Below the pieces are notes generated by a model. The model searched no databases. It was not told the origin of the DNA and saw nothing but the letters and a program-made list of their open reading frames with translations. The translations under genes were made by a program, and so were the position numbers. Of a DNA stretch of 59,645 nt, positions 51,648 to 59,645 are shown one piece after another (positions within the stretch are counted from its first letter, which is position 1; each line of letters starts with the position of its first letter). Source of the stretch: Gammaproteobacteria bacterium (GTDB lineage: Bacteria; Pseudomonadota; Gammaproteobacteria; Pseudomonadales; Azotimanducaceae); the NCBI GenBank assembly GCA_026708185.1, contig JAPOVK010000028.1, positions 1 to 59,645 on the forward strand, in the 5' to 3' direction.

Positions 51648-52295
51648 ATGCTCAAGAAACTGCTTCGTGCACGGTTCAGCAAAGGCGATGCCAACGACGC
51701 TCGATCACTCGAGTCGCCCGCCGATCTGACCGCCGGGGACATCGTGACCTTCAAGCATCGCTTGGCGCTGCCCGGCGACGTTCAAGGCCAGACCTTCGAG
51801 GTCTCATCGGTCGGCGCCTACGAGTTCGAGGACGGCTTGTACCCGCAGCTCACCTTGGACGGCGCCGAATCGGGGCGCATCTTCCTGTCCTTCAAGGCGG
51901 GCGACGTAAGCGAACTGTGCCTATCGCGCGAGGTGCCGCGCCGGGACGTCCTGAAGCTGTTTGACGAAGACGCATTCAGCGCGCTCTGGGACGACGACTT
52001 CGCGGATCTCCAGGTCGCCTCCCGGCTCGACGCCTACGACGGTTGGCTGGCCGACGCCTATTCGCAAGTCAAGAAGTGGGCCGAAGGCTACTACCACAGC
52101 CGCGACCAGCGCGGCGAGACCCTGTCGCAATACGCGGACGACGACAGCGAAGAATTGCGCTACCACGAGTGCGAGGATGCGAGCGGGCGCTTCGGCATCA
52201 CGGTCGAGGTCTGGGGCGATGGCGAGACCGAGGTGACGCTCGACGTCAACGTCGCCCCGGACGTCGTCGATGCCCTGTTCCCGGGAACGTCGTGA
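51648..52295 (+). CDS. DUF4178-like protein of the PspA cluster
   Basis: The 215-residue acidic soluble protein has a beta-rich N-terminal part (DLTAGDIVTFKHRLALPGDVQGQTFEVSSVGAYEF) that resembles the DUF4178 pattern of GD-hydrophobic strands. Its C-terminal half is rich in Asp/Glu and Trp/Tyr (WDDDFADLQVASRL, KKWAEGYYHS). It could also be a counterpart of E. coli YjfK (DUF2491), which holds the same operon place; I cannot decide between them. It starts 5 bp after the PspA-like gene and its TGA overlaps the next GTG start. Confidence 0.6.
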   Translation: MLKKLLRARFSKGDANDARSLESPADLTAGDIVTFKHRLALPGDVQGQTFEVSSVGAYEFEDGLYPQLTLDGAESGRIFLSFKAGDVSELCLSREVPRRDVLKLFDEDAFSALWDDDFADLQVASRLDAYDGWLADAYSQVKKWAEGYYHSRDQRGETLSQYADDDSEELRYHECEDASGRFGITVEVWGDGETEVTLDVNVAPDVVDALFPGTS

Positions 52296-52669
52296 GTTCA
52301 GGCAGCGCGCCCGCCGGTCGTGCCCGTCGCCCGCGCCGGTCGAAGGGATCGACTCGGTTCCAGGCGGAACGCCGGGCGCTGGGCAAGATCCAGGTTCACT
52401 TCGAGTTCCAGCAGGCGCTGATGCACAAGATCCGCATCGCCGCTGCAGCCGAGAACCTGAGCTACGCCGACTACGTGCGCAAGCTCGTTGGCCTTCCCTA
52501 CGCGAAGATCCAGCGGCCCCGCATCAGCCTGTCGTTCGGCGCCGAAGACCTCGAACGGCTGGCTGGCCGTTACGACCGGCCGGGGGCCGACCCGCAAGCC
52601 CTGAAGCGTTGTGTAATGGACGAGATCAGCAGTCAGCTCGATGCCGCAGATTCGCCGGATGACCCATGA
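52292..52669 (+). CDS. Small protein, possibly ribbon-helix-helix-like
   Basis: The 125-residue basic protein begins with GTG overlapping the previous stop, and its own TGA overlaps the channel ATG. The first 25 residues are Arg/Pro-rich. The middle (KIQVHFEFQQALMHKIRIAA, then ENLSYADYVRKLVGL) has a strand-helix-helix look like ribbon-helix-helix proteins. No family is recognised with certainty. The tight overlaps on both sides make it a real part of the operon; it could be the local DNA-binding protein, but this is a guess. Confidence 0.6.
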   Translation: MSSGSAPAGRARRPRRSKGSTRFQAERRALGKIQVHFEFQQALMHKIRIAAAAENLSYADYVRKLVGLPYAKIQRPRISLSFGAEDLERLAGRYDRPGADPQALKRCVMDEISSQLDAADSPDDP

Positions 52670-53781
52670 TTCCGCTGTGGTTCCGGCGGCGGCGGTACCT
52701 ACGCTTCACGCGCCACGTCGCCGGCGCTATTCGCCGCCGACTGATCCGCGTCGTCGCGGTCTTCGCTGCGTTGTTCGGCATCCACGTGGCCGCCATGATG
52801 GCTGCCGAGGGCTACGGCCTCGGCGATGCGCTGTGGCTGACCATCACCACGGCGACCACCGTCGGCTACGGCGACATCTCGGCGAGCACGCCACTCGGGC
52901 GTTGGGCGACCGTGACATGCATGTACGTGTTCGGCATCTTCCTGCTCGCCCAGGCGGCCTCTGACGCCTTCGACTACCGCGCCCTGCTCCGGGAGCGCCG
53001 CCGACGTGGCGAATTCCAGTGGAGGAACATGAACGACCACCTGCTCATCGTGAACGTGCCGGCCCAGGACGCCGACGCCTACCTCGTGAGGCTCGTCGAC
53101 CACGTGCGGCGCACCCCGGCGCTTGACGACATCCCGATACAGATCCTCACGCCCGGATACCCGGACGGGCTGCCGTCCGAATTGGTCGACGCCGGCGTCA
53201 CGCACTACTCGGGAGTCGCCGAGAACACGCCCAATCTCGAGGCCGCGAACGTCGCCACCGCCCGTTGCATCGTCATCATCGCGGACGAACCCAACGACAT
53301 TCGTTCGGATGCCCATACCTACGACATCCTCACTCGCATGGCCCAGATCCGCAGCTTGAGCGGGGCGCCTCCCGCCGTGGTCGTGGCAGAAGTGGTGGAA
53401 GATGCCGATCGGGCGAGAATACTCGGCGCCGGCGCCACCACCGTCGTTCGGCCGATTCGCGCCTACCCCGAACTCGTGGTGCGGGCGCTGTCGGCGCCGG
53501 GCGTCGAACAGGTGCTGGAGAACCTCTTCACCCACGATGCCGACAGGTTGGCGCGCTTCGACGCGGACTTCGAGAATCTCCGCTGGTCCGACGTGGTGGT
53601 CAGTTTCGTCAGGGGCGGTGCCGGCGTGCCCATGGGCTACATTGGGCCTGACGGCGTGAACACCAATCCGCATCCGGGCGATCTATGCAGCGGCCATGCA
53701 GTGATCTCGCTGCTCGACGAACGCCTCGATGTCACGCACGACATGGTTCAGCAGTGCCTGAGGACGGCGGCGGAGTTCTAA
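52666..53781 (+). CDS. Two-helix potassium channel with cytosolic RCK-like domain
   Basis: The 371-residue protein has a positively charged N-terminus, a first transmembrane helix (about 27-46), and the pore loop with selectivity filter TVGYGD (65-70). A second helix follows (about 80-96), then a C-terminal regulatory domain. That domain contains LLIVNVPAQDADAYLVRLVDHV and CIVIIADEPNDI in the Rossmann-like pattern of TrkA-N/RCK domains, though the first glycine motif is degenerate. Such channels respond to a ligand or voltage. It is the last gene of the PspA-polyamine cluster. Control of K+ flux by polyamines is known for other channels; here it is only a hypothesis. Confidence 0.88.
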   Translation: MIPLWFRRRRYLRFTRHVAGAIRRRLIRVVAVFAALFGIHVAAMMAAEGYGLGDALWLTITTATTVGYGDISASTPLGRWATVTCMYVFGIFLLAQAASDAFDYRALLRERRRRGEFQWRNMNDHLLIVNVPAQDADAYLVRLVDHVRRTPALDDIPIQILTPGYPDGLPSELVDAGVTHYSGVAENTPNLEAANVATARCIVIIADEPNDIRSDAHTYDILTRMAQIRSLSGAPPAVVVAEVVEDADRARILGAGATTVVRPIRAYPELVVRALSAPGVEQVLENLFTHDADRLARFDADFENLRWSDVVVSFVRGGAGVPMGYIGPDGVNTNPHPGDLCSGHAVISLLDERLDVTHDMVQQCLRTAAEF

Positions 53782-53860
53782 CCTTAGTACCACTCGGACT
53801 CTCCGAACGGTCGGGATTTCCTTACAATCCGATAGGTTGTTCGTTCGCCAACCGCCCGCC

Positions 53861-55588
53861 ATGTACCAGTACAACGCGTTCGACCAGCGTTTCGTCGAGG
53901 AGCGGGTCGAGCAATACCGGGACCAGACCCGACGCTTCCTCGCCGGCGAACTGACGGACGACCAGTTCCTTCAGTTGCGCCTGCGCAACGGCCTCTACAT
54001 CCAGCGTCTGGCGCCCATGCTGCGCATCGCCGTGCCCTATGGGCTGCTGACGGCGACACAGTTGCGCGCCTTGGCCGAGATCACGCGCACTTACGACAAG
54101 GGATACGCCCATCTGTCGACCCGGCAGAACGTCCAGATCAACTGGCCGGAGCTTCGCGTCGTCCCTGACATCCTGGCCGACCTCGCCCGGGTGCAGATGC
54201 ACTGCATCCAGACCAGCGGCAGTTGCATCCGCAACATCACCACGGACCAGTTCGCCGGCGTAGCCGCCGACGAAATCGTCGATCCGCGACCCTATTGCGA
54301 GCTCATGCGGCAGTGGTCCACCTATCACCCCGAGTTCGACTGGCTGCCGCGCAAGTTCAAAATCGCAGTCAATGCCGCGCAAGCGGATCGTGCCGCGATC
54401 CATGTTCACGACATCGGCATCAACATCCGTGCCGGCGACGACGGTAGACCCCGATTCGACTTCCTGGTCGGCGGAGGCTTGGGCCGCACGCCGGTCATCG
54501 GCAGCCTGATCCGCGAGGGTTTGCCCGAACAACACCTGCTGACCTACCTCGAAGCGATCTTGCGGGTCTACAACCGCTATGGCCGTCGCGACAACAAGTA
54601 CAAGGCACGGATCAAGATCCTCGTGCGCGCCATGACGCCCGGCAAGTTCCGCGCGCAAGTGGACGAGGAGTGGGAGCACCTCCGCGACGGGCCCAGCACG
54701 GTTCCCGACGAAGAGATCCAGCGCATCAAGGCCTGTTTCGTTCCCCACGTGTACGAAGACCTCGTCGACGAGACCCAACTGCTCGCACGCGAGCGCCTAG
54801 CCGACCCGGCCTTCAACGCCTGGATGCAGAATAACGTCGCGCCGCATAAGCGCTCCGGCTACGCGATCGTCACGTTGTCGACCAAGGCCACGGGCGTTCC
54901 GCCCGGCGACGTAACCGAAGAACAAATGGACGCTGTGGCCGATTTCGCCGAGCGTTTCGGATTCGGGGAAATCCGCATCTCGCACGAGCAGAATTTCATT
55001 CTCCCGGACGTCCCGCAGAAGCACCTTCTAGCAGTCTACGAGCTAGCATCCGAACAAGCGCTCGGTCAAGCCAACGTCGGGCTCCTCACGGACATGATCT
55101 GCTGCCCGGGCGGCGACTTCTGCTCGCTGGCGAACGCGAAGTCCATTCCCATCGCCGAAGCAATCCAAAGGCGTTTCGACGACTACGACTACCTGCACGA
55201 TCTCGGGCCCCTCGACATCAACATCTCGGGTTGCATGAACGCCTGCGGCCATCACCACGTCGGTCACATAGGCATTCTCGGCGTGGATAAGCGCGGCGAC
55301 GAGTTCTACCAGATCTCGATTGGTGGCAATCAGGCCAAGGACGCCTCCCTAGGGCGCATTCTCGGCCCGTCGTTCAAACGCGCCGACGTGCCGGACGTCA
55401 TCGACCGGATCTTGGCGGTCTACGTGGACAACCGGTTGGACGGGGAGCCGTTCCTGCACACCGTGCGCCGCATCGGCATCGAGCCGTTCAAGGCGCACGT
55501 CTACGGAGTTGCAGAGCCCTCAGCCGGGGAGCGCGAGGGGCCCGCCCCTCGCATGAAAGAACCGCCCGCATTGCGACGCGCCGGGTAG
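53861..55588 (+). CDS. cysI: Nitrite/sulfite reductase, siroheme hemoprotein
   Basis: The 575-residue protein reduces sulfite (or nitrite) by six electrons using siroheme coupled to a 4Fe-4S cluster. The two ferredoxin-like half domains are present. The cluster ligands appear as CCPGGDFC and CMNACGHHH in the second half. Basic residues for siroheme lie around LSTRQNVQINWP. A -10-like TACAAT lies at 53823. The following DUF934 gene is the usual partner of this type. The last about 24 residues (AEPSAGEREGPAPRMKE..) are encoded by a family 1 repeat and extend beyond the normal end at YGVA. Confidence 0.9.
   Translation: MYQYNAFDQRFVEERVEQYRDQTRRFLAGELTDDQFLQLRLRNGLYIQRLAPMLRIAVPYGLLTATQLRALAEITRTYDKGYAHLSTRQNVQINWPELRVVPDILADLARVQMHCIQTSGSCIRNITTDQFAGVAADEIVDPRPYCELMRQWSTYHPEFDWLPRKFKIAVNAAQADRAAIHVHDIGINIRAGDDGRPRFDFLVGGGLGRTPVIGSLIREGLPEQHLLTYLEAILRVYNRYGRRDNKYKARIKILVRAMTPGKFRAQVDEEWEHLRDGPSTVPDEEIQRIKACFVPHVYEDLVDETQLLARERLADPAFNAWMQNNVAPHKRSGYAIVTLSTKATGVPPGDVTEEQMDAVADFAERFGFGEIRISHEQNFILPDVPQKHLLAVYELASEQALGQANVGLLTDMICCPGGDFCSLANAKSIPIAEAIQRRFDDYDYLHDLGPLDINISGCMNACGHHHVGHIGILGVDKRGDEFYQISIGGNQAKDASLGRILGPSFKRADVPDVIDRILAVYVDNRLDGEPFLHTVRRIGIEPFKAHVYGVAEPSAGEREGPAPRMKEPPALRRAG
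55514..55554 (-). repeat. Family 1 palindromic repeat inside the end of cysI
   Basis: This is one copy in minus orientation with hairpin GCGAGGGGC-CC-GCCCCTCGC at 55533-55552, preceded by the complement of the GCTCCCCGGCTGAGGGCTC tail. It is translated in frame as the end of the reductase. The loop bases differ from the other copies (AG, AA) while the stem is unchanged. Confidence 0.9.
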
Positions 55589-55598
55589 GCAACTCAAA

Positions 55599-56078
55599 GT
55601 GCCCCAAGTTCCTTGCCTGGTCCGGGACGGTCGGATCGTGGAAGACGAGTGGACGCTCGTGATCGAAGGCGACGCGGCGCCAGGCATCATCGCGCCCTTC
55701 GCCGCGTGGCGGAAGAAGCCGGCAGGCGCGGGCGTCTGGGTGGAGGGCGACGCGGAGGCGGAGGAGATCGGCCCCTTGGTCGCAGCCGCCCCGGTTGTCG
55801 CCGTGCGTTTCCCAGCCATCGTCGACGGGCGAGGCTTGAGTCTCGGCGCGTTGTTGCGCACCCGCTACGGGTTCGTAGGCGAACTGCGCGCCTTCGGGGA
55901 CATCATCCCGGACATCACCGAATACATGCACCGCTGCGGATTCAACGCCTTCGTGCTGCCCGACCTGGAACAAGCCGAAGTCGCCATTGCCTGCATCGGG
56001 CGCATGAGCGACCATTACCAGGCGTCGGTGCGGCAACCCAAGCCGCCGTTTCAAGAACCAACTACGCGACGACCCTAA
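55599..56078 (+). CDS. DUF934 protein (oxidoreductase accessory)
   Basis: The 159-residue protein of the DUF934 family is found next to siroheme sulfite/nitrite reductases in many proteobacteria and is thought to assist them. Seen are VAVRFPAIVDGRGLSLGALLRTRYGFVGELRAFGDIIPD and CGFNAFVLPD, the two conserved blocks. It starts with GTG, 10 bp after the reductase stop. No phosphoadenylyl-sulfate reductase (cysH) follows, which is the more common third member. Confidence 0.86.
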   Translation: MPQVPCLVRDGRIVEDEWTLVIEGDAAPGIIAPFAAWRKKPAGAGVWVEGDAEAEEIGPLVAAAPVVAVRFPAIVDGRGLSLGALLRTRYGFVGELRAFGDIIPDITEYMHRCGFNAFVLPDLEQAEVAIACIGRMSDHYQASVRQPKPPFQEPTTRRP

Positions 56079-56169
56079 GCCCCGTTGGCGCTCATCCTAC
56101 TGGCCGGCGGGGTTGCTGCTCTTCGCCAAGGTTTAGCATGGCCAAGGGTCTAGGAGGCGAACAACCGCC

Positions 56170-57330
56170 GTGGGCATCATCGAGTCGTTTTTCGTCATCT
56201 TCACCGGTGCGGCGGCATTGGCAGCCGTCGCCCTCTATACGCGCCAGCCGCTGATCGTGGCGTACATCGTGATCGGGTGCGCGCTCGGACCGCACGGACT
56301 CGCACTGGTCCCCGATGCCGCGCTCCTCGCCGAAATCGGCGAGATCGGCATCATCTTCCTGCTGTTCCTCGTGGGCCTCGACCTACCCCCGGGCAAGCTC
56401 AAGGACATGCTCGGCGAGTCGGTGGTCACGGCGCTCGCGAGTTCCGCCGTCTTCGCAGCGACTGGCTTCGGTGTGATGGCCCTGTTCGGATACACCATCG
56501 TCGAAGCCACCATCACCGGCATCGCGTGCATGTTCTCGAGCACGATTCTCGGCATCAAGCTGCTCCCGACCACGGTTCTGCATCACCGCCACACCGGGGA
56601 AATCGTCATCAGCCTGCTGCTGATCCAGGACCTCGTCGCGGTGGTCGCGCTCCTCATCCTCGCGGGATTCGACAGCGAGTCGGGTGGCTTGGTGATGACG
56701 ACGCTGACGGTCGCGGTGGCCTTGCCCGTGGTACTGGCCGTCGCCTTCGCGGGAGTCCGCTTCGGCATCGAGCCGCTGCTGCGCCGCTTCGACGTGTTCC
56801 GGGAGTTCACCTTCCTACTGGCGATCGGCTGGTGCCTCGGCATTGCCTACCTGTCGCACGCGCTCTTCTTGTCCTTCGAGATCGGCGCATTCGTCGCAGG
56901 CGTTTCGCTTGCCAACTCACCGATCGCCCAGTACATCACGGAGAACTTGAGACCCTTGCGCGATTTCTTCCTCGTGCTGTTCTTCTTTTCTGTCGGCGCG
57001 GCGATCAATCCGGCCGTCATCCTGCACGTCTGGCTACCCACCATCCTCCTCGCCGCGATCCTGGTCGCGGTCAAGCCGCCTGTGTTCCGCGCCCTGCTGC
57101 GCTGGCAGAAGGAACCCGTCGGCGTATCCACGGAAGTGGCGTTTCGCCTCGGCCAGGCCAGCGAATTCTCGTTGCTCCTAGTGTTCGTGGCGGGCGCTGC
57201 GCTGCTCTCGGCCGAGGCCGCCCACGTGGTGCAGGGCGCGACGGTACTCACGCTCCTTGCATCAACCTACCTGGTGATCTTCCGGTATCCGAGCCCCATC
57301 GCGGTCTCGGCGGAGCTACGGCGGGACTAG
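56170..57330 (+). CDS. Cation:proton antiporter, CPA2/Kef type (membrane domain only)
   Basis: The 386-residue membrane protein has about 12 helices of the monovalent cation:proton antiporter-2 family. Landmarks are LYTRQPLIVAYIVIGCALGPHGLALV, EIGIIFLLFLVGLDLPPGKL, ACMFSSTILGIKLLP and LLLIQDLVAVVALLI with the conserved QD. It lacks the C-terminal TrkA-N/RCK domain of KefB/KefC. The GTG at 56170 has GGAGG about 13 bp upstream. It is preceded by DUF934 (92 bp) and followed by the GPP34-P450 gene after 193 bp. Confidence 0.92.
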   Translation: MGIIESFFVIFTGAAALAAVALYTRQPLIVAYIVIGCALGPHGLALVPDAALLAEIGEIGIIFLLFLVGLDLPPGKLKDMLGESVVTALASSAVFAATGFGVMALFGYTIVEATITGIACMFSSTILGIKLLPTTVLHHRHTGEIVISLLLIQDLVAVVALLILAGFDSESGGLVMTTLTVAVALPVVLAVAFAGVRFGIEPLLRRFDVFREFTFLLAIGWCLGIAYLSHALFLSFEIGAFVAGVSLANSPIAQYITENLRPLRDFFLVLFFFSVGAAINPAVILHVWLPTILLAAILVAVKPPVFRALLRWQKEPVGVSTEVAFRLGQASEFSLLLVFVAGAALLSAEAAHVVQGATVLTLLASTYLVIFRYPSPIAVSAELRRD

Positions 57331-57523
57331 CGACCGAACGTTCGAGCGAGGAACGCGGCCCTGCGTGACAGCAGCAATCTGAGACGACCCGCAAGTGGCA
57401 CCTCCCAGGGAGCTGACCGTCACACCCATCGGATCGTCCAATGTTGCTACACTAAACGTCGGCCCGCTCGGCAGTCCGCGGTTGGGGTCGGCAAGACGGG
57501 TTGCCGGACCAAGAGGCGATCAC

Positions 57524-59539
57524 ATGGACGAGTTCCGAATACGCCTGACGGAAGAGCTGATCCTGCTGATGCTGGACGAGTCGAGCGGCTATCTCGAAAT
57601 GGTGCCGGGTTGGGACTTCTCGTGCGTGATGGCGGGTGCCGTCATCGCCGACCTCGCGTTGGAGGACCGCGTCGACACCGATCTGCAGTCCCTGTATCTC
57701 CTCGACGCCACACCGACTGGGGACCAGCTGCTCGACCCGACACTCCAGGAGATCAGCGGCGCCGAAGAGCATTCGGATACGCAATACTGGATCGAACGCA
57801 ACGCAGCCCGCGCGGAAGACATCGTCACCCTGACCTTGGAGCGGCTGGTGGACAAGGGCGTGCTCGACTACGAGTCGGGTGGGTTTTGGACGCTGTCGCG
57901 CTCGGTTTCGCGAACAGGCGTGTATCCGAGCGCGGACGGCGCGATCCAGAAGGCAGCCAAGGCCCGCATCCTCAACATCGTCCTGAACGACGACATTCCC
58001 GACCCGAGGGACGTCATCCTCGTGGGGCTGATGCACACCTGCGACGGCTTCAAAACGCTTCTGTCGGAGGAAGACTACGAGGAGAAACTCCAGCGCATCG
58101 AGACGGTCGCCCGCATGGATCTCGTCGGGCGGTCCGTGGCCACCGCCGTGAAGGAAAGCACGATCAAACCGAAGGCCCGACCCGTTCTACCCACGAGGCC
58201 GATCCCGAAACTCCCGGTGGTCGACATCCTGCGACAGCGGGATCTCCTCGAAGGCAACATTCCCAAGGCGACGTGCCGCATCTTCGAGGAGCGAGGGCCG
58301 GTGGTCCGGGTGCCAATCACCATGAACGGACAGCCCGTCGTCGCGCTGATGGGGCCGGAATGCAATAGCTGGGTCAACAAGCAAGGGCGTTTCTACCTTC
58401 GATCCAAGGACTACATCCAAGGACTCGAAGGCGTCTTCGGCGCCTCGCGGACGCTGCCGGGCATGGATGGCGCGGAACACCACAAGATGCGCAAATCACT
58501 CCGCACCGCCTACTCCCGGGCGACGCTCGCGCAACGCCTGCCCGAGCTGATCTCCCTGTGCAAAGAGTCGGTCGGCGCATGGAACGAGGGCGACGTTTTC
58601 GGCGCAACGAAGACGTTTCAAAACCACATGAGCAGGCAGGTCTCGCACCTAGTGATGAGCATCGACTGCAGCCACTTCGCCGACGACCTACTCGCTTACG
58701 AGCACCGTGCGCTCGTCACGCACGTTCAAGGCGCACTGCCCAAGTTCATGATGGCGACGCCCAAGATGAGGCGTTCCAGGAAGTATGTGCGCGAACTGCT
58801 CGATGCCATTCACACGTCGCACACGCCTGCTCAGAGAAAAGGCAAGCCCATGGACGTTGCCGATGCCATACTCGAGTTGCATCGGAACGACCCGCAGTTC
58901 CTGCCGGAAACCGACATCACCTTCCCCTTCGTCGCAGCGATGGTCGCCAGCATCTATCTCGGCAGTGCGCTCGGTTTCGCCGTCTACGCAATGGTCAACG
59001 ACCCGGACCTGTACGCCGGCGTCCGCGCGGAAGCCGATTCGCTGTTCGGTGGAGGTCGCGAGCCGCAGGCCGAGGACTTCGGCAACCTCGACAAGATAGA
59101 CATTACGCATCGTCTCTTCCTCGAGTCCGAACGCATGTACCCGGTAATCCCCTGGCAGCTACGAACGGTCATGAACCAATGCGTGGTCAACGGCTTCGAG
59201 TTGCCGCCCAAGACACGGCTGTTGATCTGCCACACCGCGACGCACTACTCCGAGGACCTGTTCAAGGACCCGCTGAAGTTCGAGATCGACCGCTACCTTC
59301 CGGAGCGGTGGGAGCAAATGACGCCGGGCGCCTATGCGCCATACGGACTAGGCACGCACACTTGCCTGGGGCATCGGTGGCTGGAACTGCAGATGGTGGT
59401 GAACCTCCTCGTGATCGCGCACCACTTGGAACTGCAAATGCTGCCGGAGAACTACAAGATGCGCATCAATCCGTTTCCGACGGCAGCACCTAGCAAGAAG
59501 TTGAAGTTCCGCGTTGCCAGGGTTCGAAACCCGGTCTGA
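57524..59539 (+). CDS. GPP34 (GOLPH3-like)-cytochrome P450 fusion protein
   Basis: The 671-residue protein joins two unrelated domains. Residues 4 to about 210 match the GPP34/GOLPH3 phosphoprotein family: LTEELILLMLDESSGYLE, VMAGAVIADLALEDRVD, PTGDQLLDPTLQEI, LERLVDKGVLDYE, then DPRDVILVGLMHTCDGF. Residues about 225-671 are a cytochrome P450. The K-helix E-x-x-R is Glu534/Arg537, and the heme ligand is Cys614 in PYGLGTHTCLG, with Tyr replacing the usual Phe at the start of the motif. The I-helix (AAMVASIYLGSALGF) lacks the usual acid-threonine pair. GPP34 proteins bind phosphoinositide-type lipids in eukaryotes. The ATG has AGAGG upstream. An RND permease begins 13 bp downstream. Confidence 0.88.
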   Translation: MDEFRIRLTEELILLMLDESSGYLEMVPGWDFSCVMAGAVIADLALEDRVDTDLQSLYLLDATPTGDQLLDPTLQEISGAEEHSDTQYWIERNAARAEDIVTLTLERLVDKGVLDYESGGFWTLSRSVSRTGVYPSADGAIQKAAKARILNIVLNDDIPDPRDVILVGLMHTCDGFKTLLSEEDYEEKLQRIETVARMDLVGRSVATAVKESTIKPKARPVLPTRPIPKLPVVDILRQRDLLEGNIPKATCRIFEERGPVVRVPITMNGQPVVALMGPECNSWVNKQGRFYLRSKDYIQGLEGVFGASRTLPGMDGAEHHKMRKSLRTAYSRATLAQRLPELISLCKESVGAWNEGDVFGATKTFQNHMSRQVSHLVMSIDCSHFADDLLAYEHRALVTHVQGALPKFMMATPKMRRSRKYVRELLDAIHTSHTPAQRKGKPMDVADAILELHRNDPQFLPETDITFPFVAAMVASIYLGSALGFAVYAMVNDPDLYAGVRAEADSLFGGGREPQAEDFGNLDKIDITHRLFLESERMYPVIPWQLRTVMNQCVVNGFELPPKTRLLICHTATHYSEDLFKDPLKFEIDRYLPERWEQMTPGAYAPYGLGTHTCLGHRWLELQMVVNLLVIAHHLELQMLPENYKMRINPFPTAAPSKKLKFRVARVRNPV

Positions 59540-59552
59540 CAACACCGCGCGC

Positions 59553-59645
59553 GTGAACGACTATTCGGGGGAGCCGGCCGGACCCATCGGCTATATGGCG
59601 AGCAACGGCGTCGCCGCCAACCTGCTCATGTTAGCGATCCTGGCG
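59553..59645 (+). CDS. RND efflux permease, N-terminal fragment (runs off window)
   Basis: The frame from GTG 59553 to the window end gives 31 residues ending GYMASNGVAANLLMLAILA. The N-x-V-A-A-N-L-L-M start of the first transmembrane helix is typical of RND (AcrB-type) permeases. It begins 13 bp after the GPP34-P450 stop and is probably cotranscribed with it. The remainder lies outside the window. Confidence 0.7.
   Translation, partial: MNDYSGEPAGPIGYMASNGVAANLLMLAILA

Overview
The window is GC-rich, densely coded DNA from a bacterial chromosome. Gene content and gene order point to a free-living, aerobic gammaproteobacterium. Evidence for this is a divergent pspF/pspAB locus, a mfd-csiV-mtiP-lexA-topA neighbourhood like that of Pseudomonas, the pepN/pyrD pair, and a textbook CTG-N10-CAG LexA operator. 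The exact lineage cannot be fixed from the sequence. There is no prophage, integron, insertion-sequence transposase or CRISPR array.

Layout. 1-2.4 kb: a tandem 45-bp palindromic repeat, pspBA and divergent pspF. 2.5-16 kb: tRNA-Gly(GCC), then a housekeeping block of mfd, csiV, a ThDP enzyme, mtiP-hpt-mscS (opposite strand), lexA, topA and a stress protein. 16-24 kb: a tightly overlapping forward run of slt, tatD, (glutaredoxin, opposite strand), C39-like peptidase, GNAT, S9 peptidase and a D-Ala-D-Ala ligase homologue. 24-37 kb: DUF1080, amt, pyrD and pepN on the minus strand, xdhC-mocA, nadK, cysE, an ELM1-like protein, an FkbM methyltransferase and a TPR protein. 37-46 kb: a 132-bp tandem repeat array, an outer-membrane efflux factor with an extra N-terminal region, a divergent SDR/Baeyer-Villiger monooxygenase pair, a secreted metallopeptidase-like protein with a duplicated module, and a glycerophosphodiesterase.

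46.3-53.8 kb is the most coherent accessory system. It runs: AdoMet decarboxylase, lipoprotein, DUF350 membrane protein, membrane-embedded spermidine synthase, then DUF2170 (YjfI-like), PspA/IM30 (YjfJ-like), a DUF4178-like protein, a small protein and a two-helix K+ channel with a cytosolic nucleotide-binding domain. This looks like a polyamine/membrane-stress island related to E. coli yjfIJKL. Two operator-like dyads sharing 11 identical bases lie at the start of each half, which suggests joint control.

53.8-59.6 kb: a siroheme nitrite/sulfite reductase with DUF934, a Kef-type antiporter, and a 671-residue protein that fuses a GPP34 (GOLPH3-like) domain to a cytochrome P450, followed by the start of an RND efflux permease. 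The GPP34-P450 fusion is the single most unusual gene.

Two families of short palindromic repeats are scattered across the window. Family 1 is a 45-bp unit with a GC-rich hairpin. Family 2 is a 51-bp hairpin whose arms show compensatory base changes between copies, arranged in 132-bp tandem units. Both families intrude into the ends of real genes (slt, cysE/ELM1, cysI, possibly the efflux factor), supplying start codons, stop codons or short translated tails.
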